Assembly (NCBI RefSeq): GCF_026210795.1
Contig: NC_089434.1
Coordinates: 4,960,001 to 5,024,000, forward strand
Source: Rhizophagus irregularis
Taxonomy: Eukaryota > Glomeromycota > Glomeromycetes > Glomerales > Glomeraceae
Reading direction: 5' to 3'
DNA length: 64,000 nucleotides
The notes under the pieces: model-generated
Told to the model about the DNA's origin: nothing
The model's input: the letters and a program-made list of their open reading frames with translations, nothing else
Databases searched by the model: none
Position numbers and translations under genes: made by a program
In this document: piece by piece, positions 23,279 to 33,685 of the stretch
How the letters are laid out: every line of letters begins with the position of its first letter
How positions within the stretch are numbered: the stretch's first letter is position 1

Positions 23279-23800
23279 GTCGTTTTGATGAGCGCAATTT
23301 TTCAAATACGCATCCGTTTCTTGTTCTTCCAAGTATCGGAATCGTCAGTCGGATTCTCTTATTCAGTTAAGAAATTCTTTAGGTATTCAAATAATTAAAG
23401 GTGATGCAGTTGGATCAGACTTTACTCATATAATAGTGTGATCTAAAGATAAATTTATTCCAAAAAAAGGAGTTTATTTAAAATACCTTTATTCTTATAT
23501 ACTAGAATTTTGAAAATCTATGCCTAATTCTTGCCACTCTTCTATTTCATCTATGTCGGAAAACGTGGCTTTTTTAAAGAACTAGATTCCCTGAATATTC
23601 CAACAAAAAGAAAAAGAAGTCATTAATCTTTTAGTAAATAATTTTTTATTAAATTACCATGAAAGACGACATTTCAAAAGAAAAAGAAGTCATTGATAGT
23701 ACTGAATAAGAGAAGCATCCAAAAGGACGATTCATCGTTACTTGGAAGAACAAGAACAAGATCGCGCATCAAAACGATCGCGACGCGCTGAGTGTAATAA
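23279..23800. repeat. Inverted duplication with about 320-bp spacer
   Basis: 23,279-23,380 and 23,700-23,795 are imperfect reverse complements: CGTTTTGATG, TTGTTCTTCCAAGTA and CTCTTATTCAGT occur on the plus strand in the left arm and on the minus strand in the right. In the right arm one plus frame reads IHRYLEEQEQDRASKRSRRA, a basic, coiled-coil-like fragment. The family is not recognised. Confidence 0.7.
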
Positions 23801-24001
23801 AGTTGATAAAATTATTTCTTTGTTTTTGTTTCGAGAAAGTTTTAAAGTTTAACCACTGTTTGAACAAAGACCTCTATTTATATACAAAATTGCAAGATAT
23901 TTTCCTAATTCAGTAAATCACCATACGTGGAGTAAAAATAACGAATAAAAAGTAATGCAACTTTTTTTTTTAATGGTCCCAAATCCCGATTAAAATAAAT
24001 G

Positions 24002-24390
24002 ATATTCTATTGGCTTAATTGTTTATGACTATAAAAAAAAACGAAATAATTTATAAGCCCAAAATTAATTATTCTATTAGCTTAATTGTTTATAGCTTTT
24101 ATAAAAAAAAAAAAATGAAATATGAAAAACTAAGTCCAAAAAATTAATTATGATTCTATTGGCTTAATTGTTTATGACTTTTATAAAAAAAAAATGAAAT
24201 AATTATAAAAAACTAAATCTAAAATAAATTATTCTATTAGCTTAATTATTTATAACTTTTATAAAAAAAGCCCAAAATTAATTATTATATTGGCTTAATT
24301 GTTTATAGTTTTTATAAAAAACTAAATTCAAAAATTAATTATAATTCTATTGACTTAATTGTTTATGACTTTTATAAAAAAAAATATAAA
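24002..24390. repeat. Imperfect tandem array, about 60-80 bp unit
   Basis: Six copies of TTCTATTGGCTTAATTGTTT plus ATGACTTTTATAAAAAA, with variable A-runs and a TTAATTA linker. Non-coding. Confidence 0.85.
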
Positions 24391-24997
24391 ATAAAGCCCT
24401 TTAAATAAATCAATATAAATGATACTTGCTACTTTAAGTAAATAAAAATTAATTATTCTTTAAAAAACTAAAAAACTAAACTCTTTTTTATTAAATATTA
24501 AACTTATAATTATAATTTAATACTGTTTAAACTTACATCATTAAAACTAATAAAAATGATTCAACAATTTAATAAAATTCAATGGGAAACTCTTTCTAAC
24601 AATCTCAATGTCCATTTTTTTAACAGAAAAATAAAACTATTTTTTTCAGTTTATAACTTATAAAAGTGGTACACTTGACCAAATACACTAATAAAATAGA
24701 CCTGAAACAGGTTAACAAATGTAATATTAATGGAAAGAGCTTTCTTGAAATATTAAGTATTGCCCTTCAGAAGGTAGAACTCACCAGACCAACCGCTATT
24801 CAAGGATATATAGAGCATATTTTACCAACTGAAGAATACAACAATACTGAAACATTTATTAAGGACCATAAACCTGTACTTAAGGAACTTGGTGTCAAGA
24901 ATGAAGTTCAGCTTACCTACTTGTTGTTTACACTCGCCGCTATTGCCAACGAGTATGAAGTCTCTTTGAAGAATTACATAGACAAAACAATCCAGGA

Positions 24998-25172
24998 TAT
25001 ACATGCTGCCCAAATTATTTTGGGATGCCATAATTATAATTTGGGATGTCATAATTCATTCGGTTTATATATAATTTACTATGTAAAGTGCCAAAATAAT
25101 TTGGGATGCCATAATTGAATTTGGGATTTTACTTATAATTACGGCAGTCCAAAATAATTTGGGTGGCATGTA
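24998..25172. mobile_element. 175-bp MITE, family M1 copy 1
   Basis: Ends TATACATGCTGCCCAAATTA and the inverted form TAATTTGGGTGGCATGTA. Flanked by CAATCCAGGA (24,988-24,997) and TAATCTAGGA (25,173-25,182), a 10-bp target duplication with 8 matches. The interior repeats the motif GGGATGCCATAATT. Near-identical to 42,497-42,670. A 9-10 bp target duplication is typical of Mutator-like (MULE) elements. Confidence 0.9.
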
Positions 25173-25434
25173 TAATCTAGGAACAAATGGCGCAATTTGA
25201 ATCAACAGAACTAGCTAATGATACGCCAGTATCAGCACAAGTACAGCTAATGGAAACAGAAATTTTTGAAAACGTTGAACACCAATTAATGAATGTGAAA
25301 CATGACAATCAAAACACTAAATACCAATTAGAAGACATGATTGCAGAATTTTTAATAAAGAACTCTAAAAAGAGTTCAACAAAATTAAACGCCAAAGCCA
25401 TATCTTATACCCTAAAAGGAAAAGGACATACTGT

Positions 25435-25724
25435 AGTATTTGGAATCAAATATATTCAAATATACTTGAGTATTCATTTAAATTTATAAAGTGTATTCGA
25501 ATAATATTCAAATAAGTTAAATTTTCTTTTATAGTAATAATTTACATAATTTTTAGCCTGAATTATGATTTTAACTCAGTTAAATTTAAGGATTTAATGC
25601 CTACTAATTAAATTTTAACTATACTATATCTGGCTAAATGAATACTCAAATAACCATTATGCTTATTCAAATACTTGAATATACTCAAGTTATTCGAATA
25701 ACTGTTACATGATTCCAAACACTA
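25435..25724. mobile_element. 290-bp MITE, family M2
   Basis: Ends AGTATTTGGAATCA and, inverted, TGATTCCAAACACT(A). Perfect 9-bp flanking duplication ACATACTGT (25,426-25,434 and 25,725-25,733). The interior is rich in TATTCGAATA-type palindromes. Non-coding. MULE-like by target length. Confidence 0.9.
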
Positions 25725-26699
25725 ACATACTGTTATGTTTGCAGAAATGGCTTCCAGGAATCTAGATATAAGCAGTAACTATGACGTATCCCTGACTCCA
25801 CCTGGTAATAGGCCAAAGAAGAATAACGTGACCAAGTGTACAACGTCTGATAGCAAGACTCAGCCAGTTAAGAAGAAACAACAATATGCTACTCCAAAAA
25901 AAATACAATCAGTAATAACCAGATATAACCCAGTACTTAAAAACAATGTTTGGAAAATTACTTTATACAATATCCTCCCGTCTGGACTCAACTTAAAATT
26001 CTTCAGCATCTTAAGAAATAGAGTCACATAATTGCTTTCAAGACGAAACGTTAAAAGAAATATTTAACAGTCACAATTTCAATTGACTTCAATGAGTGAA
26101 TTATGAGTTTATGAAAGCAAGGAGTCTGGATCACTCCTTTAGGAGGTCTTCCTATCTGATGGTATCCTGCTAACTGAAATTTTTAACAAAGAAAAAAAAG
26201 AGAACGATTTCAGACTGTAGTGATAGATTTATCTGAAACTATCATTACTTCAATGCTATATCCCTTGACCTTTAACTCATGTATCCCATCTGGGATACAA
26301 AGCTTTTAAGGTGGTTCAGAAAAAAAGTACTTGCAAGCTCATCACGTATTATGAAATTGGGCAGATTTGAATAAAATCACTAATACCAAATTGAACTTGC
26401 AAGAATATGAAGGTATTTGAATTAGGTACTTTACTCCTCAACTATCTAAAGATCATAATCAATCACCAAGAAGTGGCCGTAATCAGAAAAAGAATCAAGA
26501 CTCAGTTAACAAGATTAGACCAAATACTACAAATAACAAGAATAAGAAAAGCAAACCTGATGGAAATTCTTACACTCTCAAGAATTTGAAGAAAGGTTTG
26601 AACAGTAGCAAAACTGAAAAACTCACATTGTTAACAGAAATCAGGTTGCTACTAAGAAGGCTTGAAAACTGATGGAAGGACTGCTCGTCTTACAGTGAC

Positions 26700-27198
26700 T
26701 ATAGGTAGAATATGGGTCTATAATATATATAATATAAATTATATTAATATAATTTTATATAATTGATAAATATGTAATTAAATAAATTGATATATTCTTT
26801 TTGAAATTATTGTATATATATATACTTTTAAAAAATGGATTAAAAAATAAAAACAAATAGTTTTATTAAATATTTTTATTTTTATAAATGCTTTAAATAT
26901 AAATATTTAATTTTTTTTTTGTATTTATTTATTTATATTTATTTATTTACAGGAAATGTTTTATTTTTATTAAATAAAATAAAATATAATTTGTGATATT
27001 GATTAAATTTTCATTTAAAAATTAACTTATTAGGATTATTACAAATTATATAATAGTAAAAAAAGTGAAAATATATTTAATTTAAAGTTAAAGGTTTTAT
27101 TTTTATTGCTATATACTATCTATCTGTATAGATTTTAACTTTATATTTTTTTCTTTTACTTATTTAGTATTATTTCAAAAAGTATACTGCAATATAAT
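26700..27198. other. AT-rich spacer
   Basis: Runs of T and A, (TTTA)n-like stretch near 26,925. No gene. Confidence 0.6.
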
Positions 27199-27409
27199 TA
27201 GTGCTTCGATCTAAATAGAAACTGTTATCCAGATAAATTAAAAAAATTATCTGGTTTTTATCTGGATTATTCGGATCAGATAAAAATCTGGATATCTCCA
27301 AATAGAAACCAAAATTCAGATAGATTTATATATATAAATTTTTTTTTGTAGATCGATCTTAACAAATAAATTTCATGGCACCTGACAAATAAATTTTGTA
27401 TTGTGACAC

Positions 27410-27560
27410 ATTACAAATTAAGGCTTTAATTAAATTCGTAGTACTTAATTAAAATTGTAATATTTATTAGTTAAAATCATGGCTTTTATTTGATTAAATT
27501 TGCGGCTTTAAATTTAATTAAAACTGTGGCATTTATATTAGTTATACCTGGTTAAACTCT
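27410..27560. repeat. Short degenerate tandem repeat, left part
   Basis: Repeats of TTAAATTTGTGGC-like units with TTATTAGTTAAAATCATGG. The same pattern resumes at 29,280-29,640, on the other side of the pogo-like element, so that element inserted into the array. Confidence 0.7.
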
Positions 27561-27773
27561 TTTTACCAAAAATTTTAGTTTCGTTACCAACCAGTTTTGG
27601 TTTCGTTATTGACTAAACTATATAGTAATAATTTTTAAATTTAAATTTTAATTATATAAAATTATAGTTTTATTATAAAAATATATGAAATTATATTATA
27701 TATACAGTCAACTCTCTTTATAGTCACACATTTGGAACAGTCCATATTTGGTGATTATAAAGAGATGTGACTA

Positions 27774-28204
27774 TGGTGGCTGTCACCTATAAACCACACT
27801 AATATTAAGTGACTTCAAATTTTTATAAATTGTAAATTGAATAGTAAAAAGAAAAAACTAAACCGATAAAATGATATAGCAACATGTACTGAACATTTCT
27901 ATCGGATTATTTTATAGAATTTAATAAGAATTTTAATTAATATTATGGGTTAAAGTTGGATAATTTTAATAAGTAGCAATAATAAAAATATAAAATTTCG
28001 GACTAGTTTTCATGTAATTTTTATGGATTTTACAAAAATTCCATGGAAATCCACAAGAATTCCATGTAATATGGCAAAAAAAAAATTTTGCCGTTCACAC
28101 GGCAATTAATATTTTGACAAAGTACTTTAAAATATAAGTTACACAATATAAATAAATAAATTTCAAAATTTCGGACTATTGTTGTTTATAGGTGACAGCC
28201 ACCA
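27774..28204. mobile_element. 431-bp MITE nested in the pogo-type element
   Basis: Ends TGGTGGCTGTCACCTATAAA and the exact inverted form (right end at 28,204). TA duplication at 27,772-27,773 and 28,205-28,206. Copy 2 of the host element lacks it and shows the empty context GACTATATAAA. Confidence 0.9.
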
Positions 28205-28319
28205 TATATAAAAAATTTCTTATATTTGTATATCATAATTCTGGCCAAAAATTAACATAATTTTAGCCAGAATTATACTTAAAACTTTATTGTATCGTAA
28301 CTTCGCCAATATTAATCGT

Positions 28320-28870
28320 AGAGAGATGATCTTACTGCCATTCGATTCGTCTTGATGAGACGGTTCTAATGGTATAAAATACGTCGAAATCCAATCACTA
28401 GATTAATTTCCGAAATTAAAAAAATATTAATGGTTTTTGTGTAATAACTCTGTCAATATTGATCCTAGAAAGACGATCTTACTACCATTCGATTCGTCTT
28501 GATGCGACGAATCTAATGGTATAAGATACATCGAAATCCAATCACTAGATCAATTTCCGAAATTAAAAAATATTAAATGGTTTTTAAGTAATAACTCCGT
28601 CAATATTGATCACAGAGAGATGTGCTAACCACCATTCAATTCGTCTCGATGAGGCGATTCTAACGAGCTATAAATCATCTTTTTACAATCACTAGGTACC
28701 GAGAAATCTAGCAAAATGTTAATGGTGCAGTAAACGTAAATCAAGAAATATTTATAATGCCAATGTCTAACATTTTGTTGAATAACTCGTCAGCCAGTGA
28801 TCGGAAAAGGATAAAACTACCACCATTCGATTCGTCTCAGTGAGACGATTCTAACAAGCTATAATACATC
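28320..28870. repeat. Four internal tandem units of the pogo-type element
   Basis: CCATTCGATTCGTCTTGATG occurs at about 28,338, 28,484, 28,632 and 28,822 (variants), spaced about 146-190 bp. Each has a GTCTTGATGAGAC-type inverted core and AATCCAATCACTAGAT downstream. The same array is at 44,240-44,790 in copy 2. Confidence 0.85.
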
Positions 28871-29279
28871 TTTGTACGATTATTAGATGCCAAGTTATTT
28901 AATATATTCTTTATATAACTGTGATTATAAACAGTTCTTTTTAATATAAGATTTTTGAGGATAGGTGTGATGGTGACTATAGATAGATTGTGACTATATA
29001 GGATAGTTTTTAATAATAAAGTGTTTTGAACATTCAACTGGTGTGACTATATAGTAGAATGTGACTATAACGGGAGTGACTATAGAGGGAGTTGACTGTA
29101 TAATAGTTTTATAAATTCCTTTAAAAAATATTATATTGTAATATAAATTTATTATTATTTTTTTTTATAAGTAATTATTAATAATTAAAAATCCATGGAA
29201 ATCTATAAAAAATCCATGAAAATACTATGGAATATTGAATTTTGGCATTTTGTCTTTTAATTTTAAATGTCTAAACTAT

Positions 29280-29640
29280 TTCAGTTTAGTCAAATGATTA
29301 AATATCTAATTTATATAATTAAATTTGTGGCATTGATTAAATTAATGGCTTTAAATTTGGACACTTATTAGTTAAAATCATGTTTTTTATTTGATTAAAT
29401 TTGCAGCTTTAAATTTAATTAAAACCGTGGCACTTATATGATTAAATTCGTGGCATTGATTAAATTAATGGCTTTAAATTTGTAGATAAAATTAAATTTG
29501 TGGCATTTATATGATTAAATTTGTGGCATTTATGTGATTCAATTTGTGGCATTTATATAATTAAATTTGTGGCATTTATGTGATTAGATTCATGCAATTA
29601 TTAAACTTGTGCCAATTAAAATTTGCAGAATTTTATTAAT
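29280..29640. repeat. Tandem repeat, about 24-bp unit, right part
   Basis: Units close to GTGGCATTTATATGATTAAA (+TTT), about eight copies with variation; continuation of 27,410-27,560. Confidence 0.8.
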
Positions 29641-29801
29641 TAAATTTTATAAAATTTTTATTTTTATCATATCTATATATTAAAATTAATCTTATTCTAA
29701 GCCTTAATTGAAATAAATAAATAGTACGTTTATTTCTATCCTCTTGAATTTTTTTATAATTTCATATTTTATTGAATAAATAAAATAATTCGTAAATAAT
29801 A

Positions 29802-32800
29802 GATGATCAAAACTATATTACTTTAAGTGAAAATAAAGACTCCAGTGACGAAATCACTGAAATTACTTTAATACCATTAGCAAAGAAAAGAGAATGTCCT
29901 CCAAAGTCATTTAAAATCCTTGGAAAGCAAAAAATGACAAGTGTTAGTGAAAAATCAGATCAAGAATTATTAACTGCATTTGAATCAACAAGCCAAATAT
30001 CAAATGATTCAAATTCCTTTAAACAAACTACTGTAATAAATAAGCCACAATCAAAAGTAAATTGGGTATGAGATTATTTTGTTAGAAAACAAATGAAAGA
30101 AGAGAAGTACATACATATTGTAAAAATGTATAAAAAACTATAAATATGATGGGTCTACAGGAAATCTTAGTTACCATGCCATTAAACATGAAATTATACC
30201 ATCTACAGAAAGTATTACATCTGACAATAAATCAAAGGCAATCCAATCTACTATGTCTAATATTAATGGACAAAAAGAAAAAGAATTATCTCTATTACGA
30301 TGGATTCTTTTAACAATCCAACCTCTTTTTACTGTAATCCATAAGGCTTATATTGAGCATATGCATATTATTGATCCACTATTTACAGTTTTTGAAGAAA
30401 AAAAAATAAGAATGATGATTGCTTGTAGTTATGGATATAATAGAAATAAATTAAAACTACTTTTAAAAACTGCTTAATCAATATCTTTAACTACTGATTT
30501 ATGGTCTTCTTGTTCAAAACATGAATATTTGGGTTTAACAGCAACTTGAATCAATAAAGATTTGAAATACATATGGGCTGATTTATTTATTACTCTGCAT
30601 TAAAAAGAGTTATTGAATTGATCTTCACAATTTTTGTTACTCAAAATTGTTTTGTAATACCAAAAAATCATCTGATTGATGATCACTTAACTAAATAATA
30701 AGTTGAGCAAAAATTTACATTTGCGAAACTTAAATTATTAAATGTAAAAGAGCTGTAAAAAACCCATTTTACTAATAAAAAACCCATTTTTCATATATAT
30801 GGAATTTTTAACATATATTATTAAAAAGTAAGTATATTTTAATAAAATATAAAGTAAAATAAAAATTTATTTAGTCTTAGTAGCTATAAATGTTTATAAA
30901 AGTATAATAAAAATATCATATAAAAGATGGTATCATAATAGATATTTTCAAACAATAAAAATAATTATTTTATGTCAGAGTTTGTATTACCATCTTTAAA
31001 CGCAAATATATCAAGATTCACTGATCCGTTTTCTATAATTTTAGGCTTGTTGGAAAGCCCTTGTTCTGGACTTTATAGGCGAAAAAAGAGCTCATCGATT
31101 GAATCATTAGATCCGGAGATATTTACGTTTAAAGTTGAGGTACGAACTTTTTAACATGCTTAAATGCAAATATCTTGGAATCCCTGATTCATTTTTTATA
31201 AATTTAGGCTCTTTGGAAAGCCCTTGATCTGGTCTATATGAACAAAAAAAGAGCTTGCCGATTGGATCATTGGATCTGGAGATATTTACGTTTAAAGTTA
31301 AGATACAAATTTTTAGCATATATAGTAAATGCTAAGAATTATATTAATTTAAAAGAAATGTTTACCAATTTATAGTATAATAACATTAAATAAAAATTTT
31401 TTAATACTCATCTCCAATTTACTGTATATTATATAGTATTTTGTATAATAAAAATGTAATAAAATCAATATTTTAATTAAAGGTAAACAAATCAGCCCAT
31501 ATGAATAAATGTTTTGCTTGAAATATCTTATTTTCCAGCACCACATACTGCCCAAGCAATTACTGAAGCTATTAAAAAGGCTATTCAAAAATGGGAAATT
31601 GAAAGTCAGGTTATATAAATAACAACAGATAATGGAACTAATATGGTAGTTGCTATTCGAAATTTAACACCAATTAAAAGACTCTCCTGTGCTGCCCATA
31701 TTGCAATTAATAAAGGTTTAAAGGTTGTAGAAGATTTAGTATTACATGTAAAATTTTTTTTCTATTCAAAAACAAATTGAACAGCTGATTAAAGTTCAAA
31801 AAGATATTGGTTATGAAGAAACATACCATTTAATACAAGATATATCCACTAGGTAAATATTTGATTTAATTATTAAAATTCAATATATATTTAATTTTAA
31901 TTACTAAATTTGGTATAATTTGCATTTTATTATTTAAAGTGGAATTCTTCTTATTTAGCTTGGGATCAGCTTATTTTTCTTCAATATGCAGTACTTTAAT
32001 TAAATATAAATTTATCTTGTTTTCTCAAACCTGAAGAAAAAACTGATGGTAACAGATTGAAAAAATTTATATTAAAGGATAGCAAATGGGAATTATTAGA
32101 TGAATTATGTAATATTTTAGCACCATTCAAAAAAGTTACACAAGATTTTTCTGGAAGTACCTATATAACATTAAGTCAAATATTTTCCATCATTACAAAT
32201 CTTACAAATTCCTTAAAGCCAATTGATAATTTACATGAGGAAAATGAAGATTCTGATAATAATACTATTACAGAAGAAAATATAACTAATCAGCAAACTG
32301 AAATAAATTATAATAATATTTCAGAAGTTTTAAAAAATGTAAAAAAAATATATATATATGGGTTTAAAGCACTATTGGTCAATGCCAGATGAGTTTGATA
32401 TTATAGCAGCACTCTTAGACCCTCAATATAAAGACCTTCAATTTATATTTGATGAAAATATAAAAGTAAAAATTCATTCAAATTTACAAGTACAATATAA
32501 TCAGCTAAAAAGAGAAATGCAGCAACAAATTAGTACTCCACCATCACCCACAATTTCAACAATTTCAACTACTTCTACTAATACAAGTTCAACTCCCAGT
32601 ACAAGATCTTTACATAAGTATAAAGTGAGATGTGAAAAATCAATAAGAAAAGTATTTCAAACAACAGAAACATCTACTTCATCATCAACAATATCTGACG
32701 AAATTACTACTTATTTTCTTTTGCCAGTTGCTAGAGAAAATAAAAATCCATTATATTAGTGGAAAATTAAACAGAAAATTTTTCCAATTCTTTCCATTAT

Positions 32801-33044
32801 TGCACAAAAATACTTAGGAATTCCTGCTACCTCTGTTGCTTTTAAGCAGTTTTTTTCTGATGCAAGAAACCATATTACAGCAAAAAAAAGTTTATTGGAT
32901 CCTGGTTTAGTAGGTAAAATAGTATTTTTAAAACATAAGATGCAAACCATGGATTATATTAATGTATTTTCACTAGACTTAGATGTGGAAAATAATGATT
33001 TTGTGGAGGATGAGGATGTGTTAGAAGAAGTAATAATTGATTAA
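29802..33044 (+). pseudogene. hAT transposase (BED-type), decayed
   Basis: Encoded by the 27.2-33.7 kb element. In order and in broken frames: acidic N-terminus (DSSDEITEITLIPLAKKREC), BED-like region (GSTGNLSYHAIKHEI, about 30,150), LTTDLWSSCSKHEYLGLTAT (about 30,487-30,545), then the 934-bp insert. After it come VLLEISYFPAPHTAQAITEA (from about 31,512), ITTDNGTNMVVAIRN with the catalytic-type TDNG motif, KRLSCAAHIAINKGLKVV, WELLDELCNILAPFKKVTQD (about 32,090), YWSMPDEFDIIAALLDPQYK (about 32,370) and the hAT dimerisation domain, YLGIPATSVAFKQFFSDARN (about 32,810-32,870). The protein ends at 33,042-33,044. Stops and frameshifts throughout; not functional. Confidence 0.9.
30570..31503. mobile_element. 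934-bp fold-back insertion inside the hAT transposase
   Basis: CATATGGGCTGATTTATTTA at 30,570 is inverted at 31,484-31,503. Transposase coding stops at its left edge (NKDLK) and resumes just after its right edge (VLLEIS). AATA follows both insertion edges as a possible 4-bp duplication. It carries two tandem 160-bp units (30,997-31,155 and 31,156-31,316), each ending GGAGATATTTACGTTTAAAG; a related single unit lies at about 45,780-45,900. Confidence 0.7.
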
Positions 33045-33312
33045 CATTAAATTTATTTTTATATTAAATTAAATATTTTATTTTTATTAAGTAAAATATT
33101 TTTTAAATAAAGTAAATAAAGTGAATTTTACTTTATTAAGTGAAATGATGAATCTTTAATAATATTTATATAATTTTGCTCTTATCAAATAATTCTATTT
33201 TAAACAGTATAATGAAATAAATGCTAAACATGATAAAATAATTTTATTAGACGAGTAATCATGCAAATTGTTGATATTTTTTTTATTTAATAAATTAATT
33301 AATAGTACGAAT

Positions 33313-33472
33313 CCCAGTAAATAGTTTTTTATAAATTTATACCAAACGGGCTCATTGGCTTAAAATTAGCTCAAATTTATGCAAAAAATAATTCAAATTT
33401 AAGCCAATCTAAGGCCAATTATATATGGATAAGCCAATTTGGTACAAATTCATACAAAAACTATTTACTGGG
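33313..33472. mobile_element. 160-bp MITE
   Basis: Ends CCCAGTAAATAGTTTTT and its exact inverse AAAAACTATTTACTGGG, with further inner pairing (ACCAAA...CATTGGCTTA against AAGCCAATTTGGT). The flanking duplication is unclear (AAT on both sides). Lies between the hAT transposase gene and the right end of the hAT element. Confidence 0.85.
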
Positions 33473-33685
33473 AATAGAATATTTTAAAAATTGAAAGAAT
33501 AAAATAAATCGTCAAAAAAAAATATTATTATTTAATTTTTTTTATCCAGATTCTGGGTCAATCCAGATAATTTTTAACCGGATATTTATCCAGATAAAAA
33601 CCGCAATTATCCAGATATCCAAAAAAACAAATTATTCAGATTTATCCAGTTGAATCTGATTACAGATTGAAGCACTAAATATAAT

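Larger units (their letters stand above)
24666..26640 (+). pseudogene. Retroelement ORF1/gag-like protein, split by two MITEs
   Basis: Three frames, 24,666-24,997, 25,183-25,434 and 25,734-26,031, become one continuous frame if the two inserted elements and one target-duplication copy of each are ignored. Visible content: a helical acidic N-terminal part (LEILSIALQKVELTRPTAIQ), a lysine/serine-rich segment (KNSKKSSTKLNAKA), then a PPGNRPKKNN basic linker and an RNA-binding-like stretch (VWKITLYNILPSGLN). Further 3', in broken frames, it resembles gag-like ORFs of Rhizophagus LINE elements, including a basic tail (about 26,470-26,600, NQKKNQDSVNKIRPN). The N-terminal start is not certain; the frame is simply open from 24,666. 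The assignment as ORF1-like comes from recall of related proteins and composition. After 26,031 at least two frameshifts occur, so it would be inactive even without the insertions. Confidence 0.6.
27705..29098. mobile_element. Pogo/Tigger-type non-autonomous element, copy 1
   Basis: Ends CAGTCAACTCTCTTTATAGT and, inverted, ACTATAGAGGGAGTTGACTG. TA duplication at 27,703-27,704 and 29,099-29,100. Copy 2 lies at 43,804-45,007 in the same orientation, with a very similar interior. No transposase remains; a 66-codon minus frame conserved in both copies reflects copy similarity rather than a gene. Confidence 0.9.
27199..33677 (+). mobile_element. hAT transposon, 6.5 kb including nested insertions
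   Basis: Starts TAGTGCTTCGATCT and ends AGATTGAAGCACTA, an imperfect terminal inverted repeat. It is flanked by a perfect 8-bp duplication AATATAAT (27,191-27,198 and 33,678-33,685), the hAT signature. Subterminal regions (27,225-27,300 and 33,545-33,660) carry many copies of TTATCCAGATAA-like motifs in both orientations, as expected for transposase binding sites. Inside are the decayed transposase (29.8-33.0 kb) and at least four later insertions: pogo-like 27,705-29,098 with its own MITE 27,774-28,204, a fold-back 30,570-31,503 and a MITE 33,313-33,472. Confidence 0.9.

Noticed and set aside
24822..25052. Minus-strand ORF and GCHN-type peptide repeats here and at 42,459-42,650
   Set aside because: They are translations of the palindromic M1 MITE (GGGATGCCATAATT repeats), not proteins.
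28837..29037. 66-codon minus-strand frame conserved at 44,746-44,946
   Set aside because: The near-identity comes from both being copies of the same non-autonomous element; composition is AT-driven and no start context or domain is visible.
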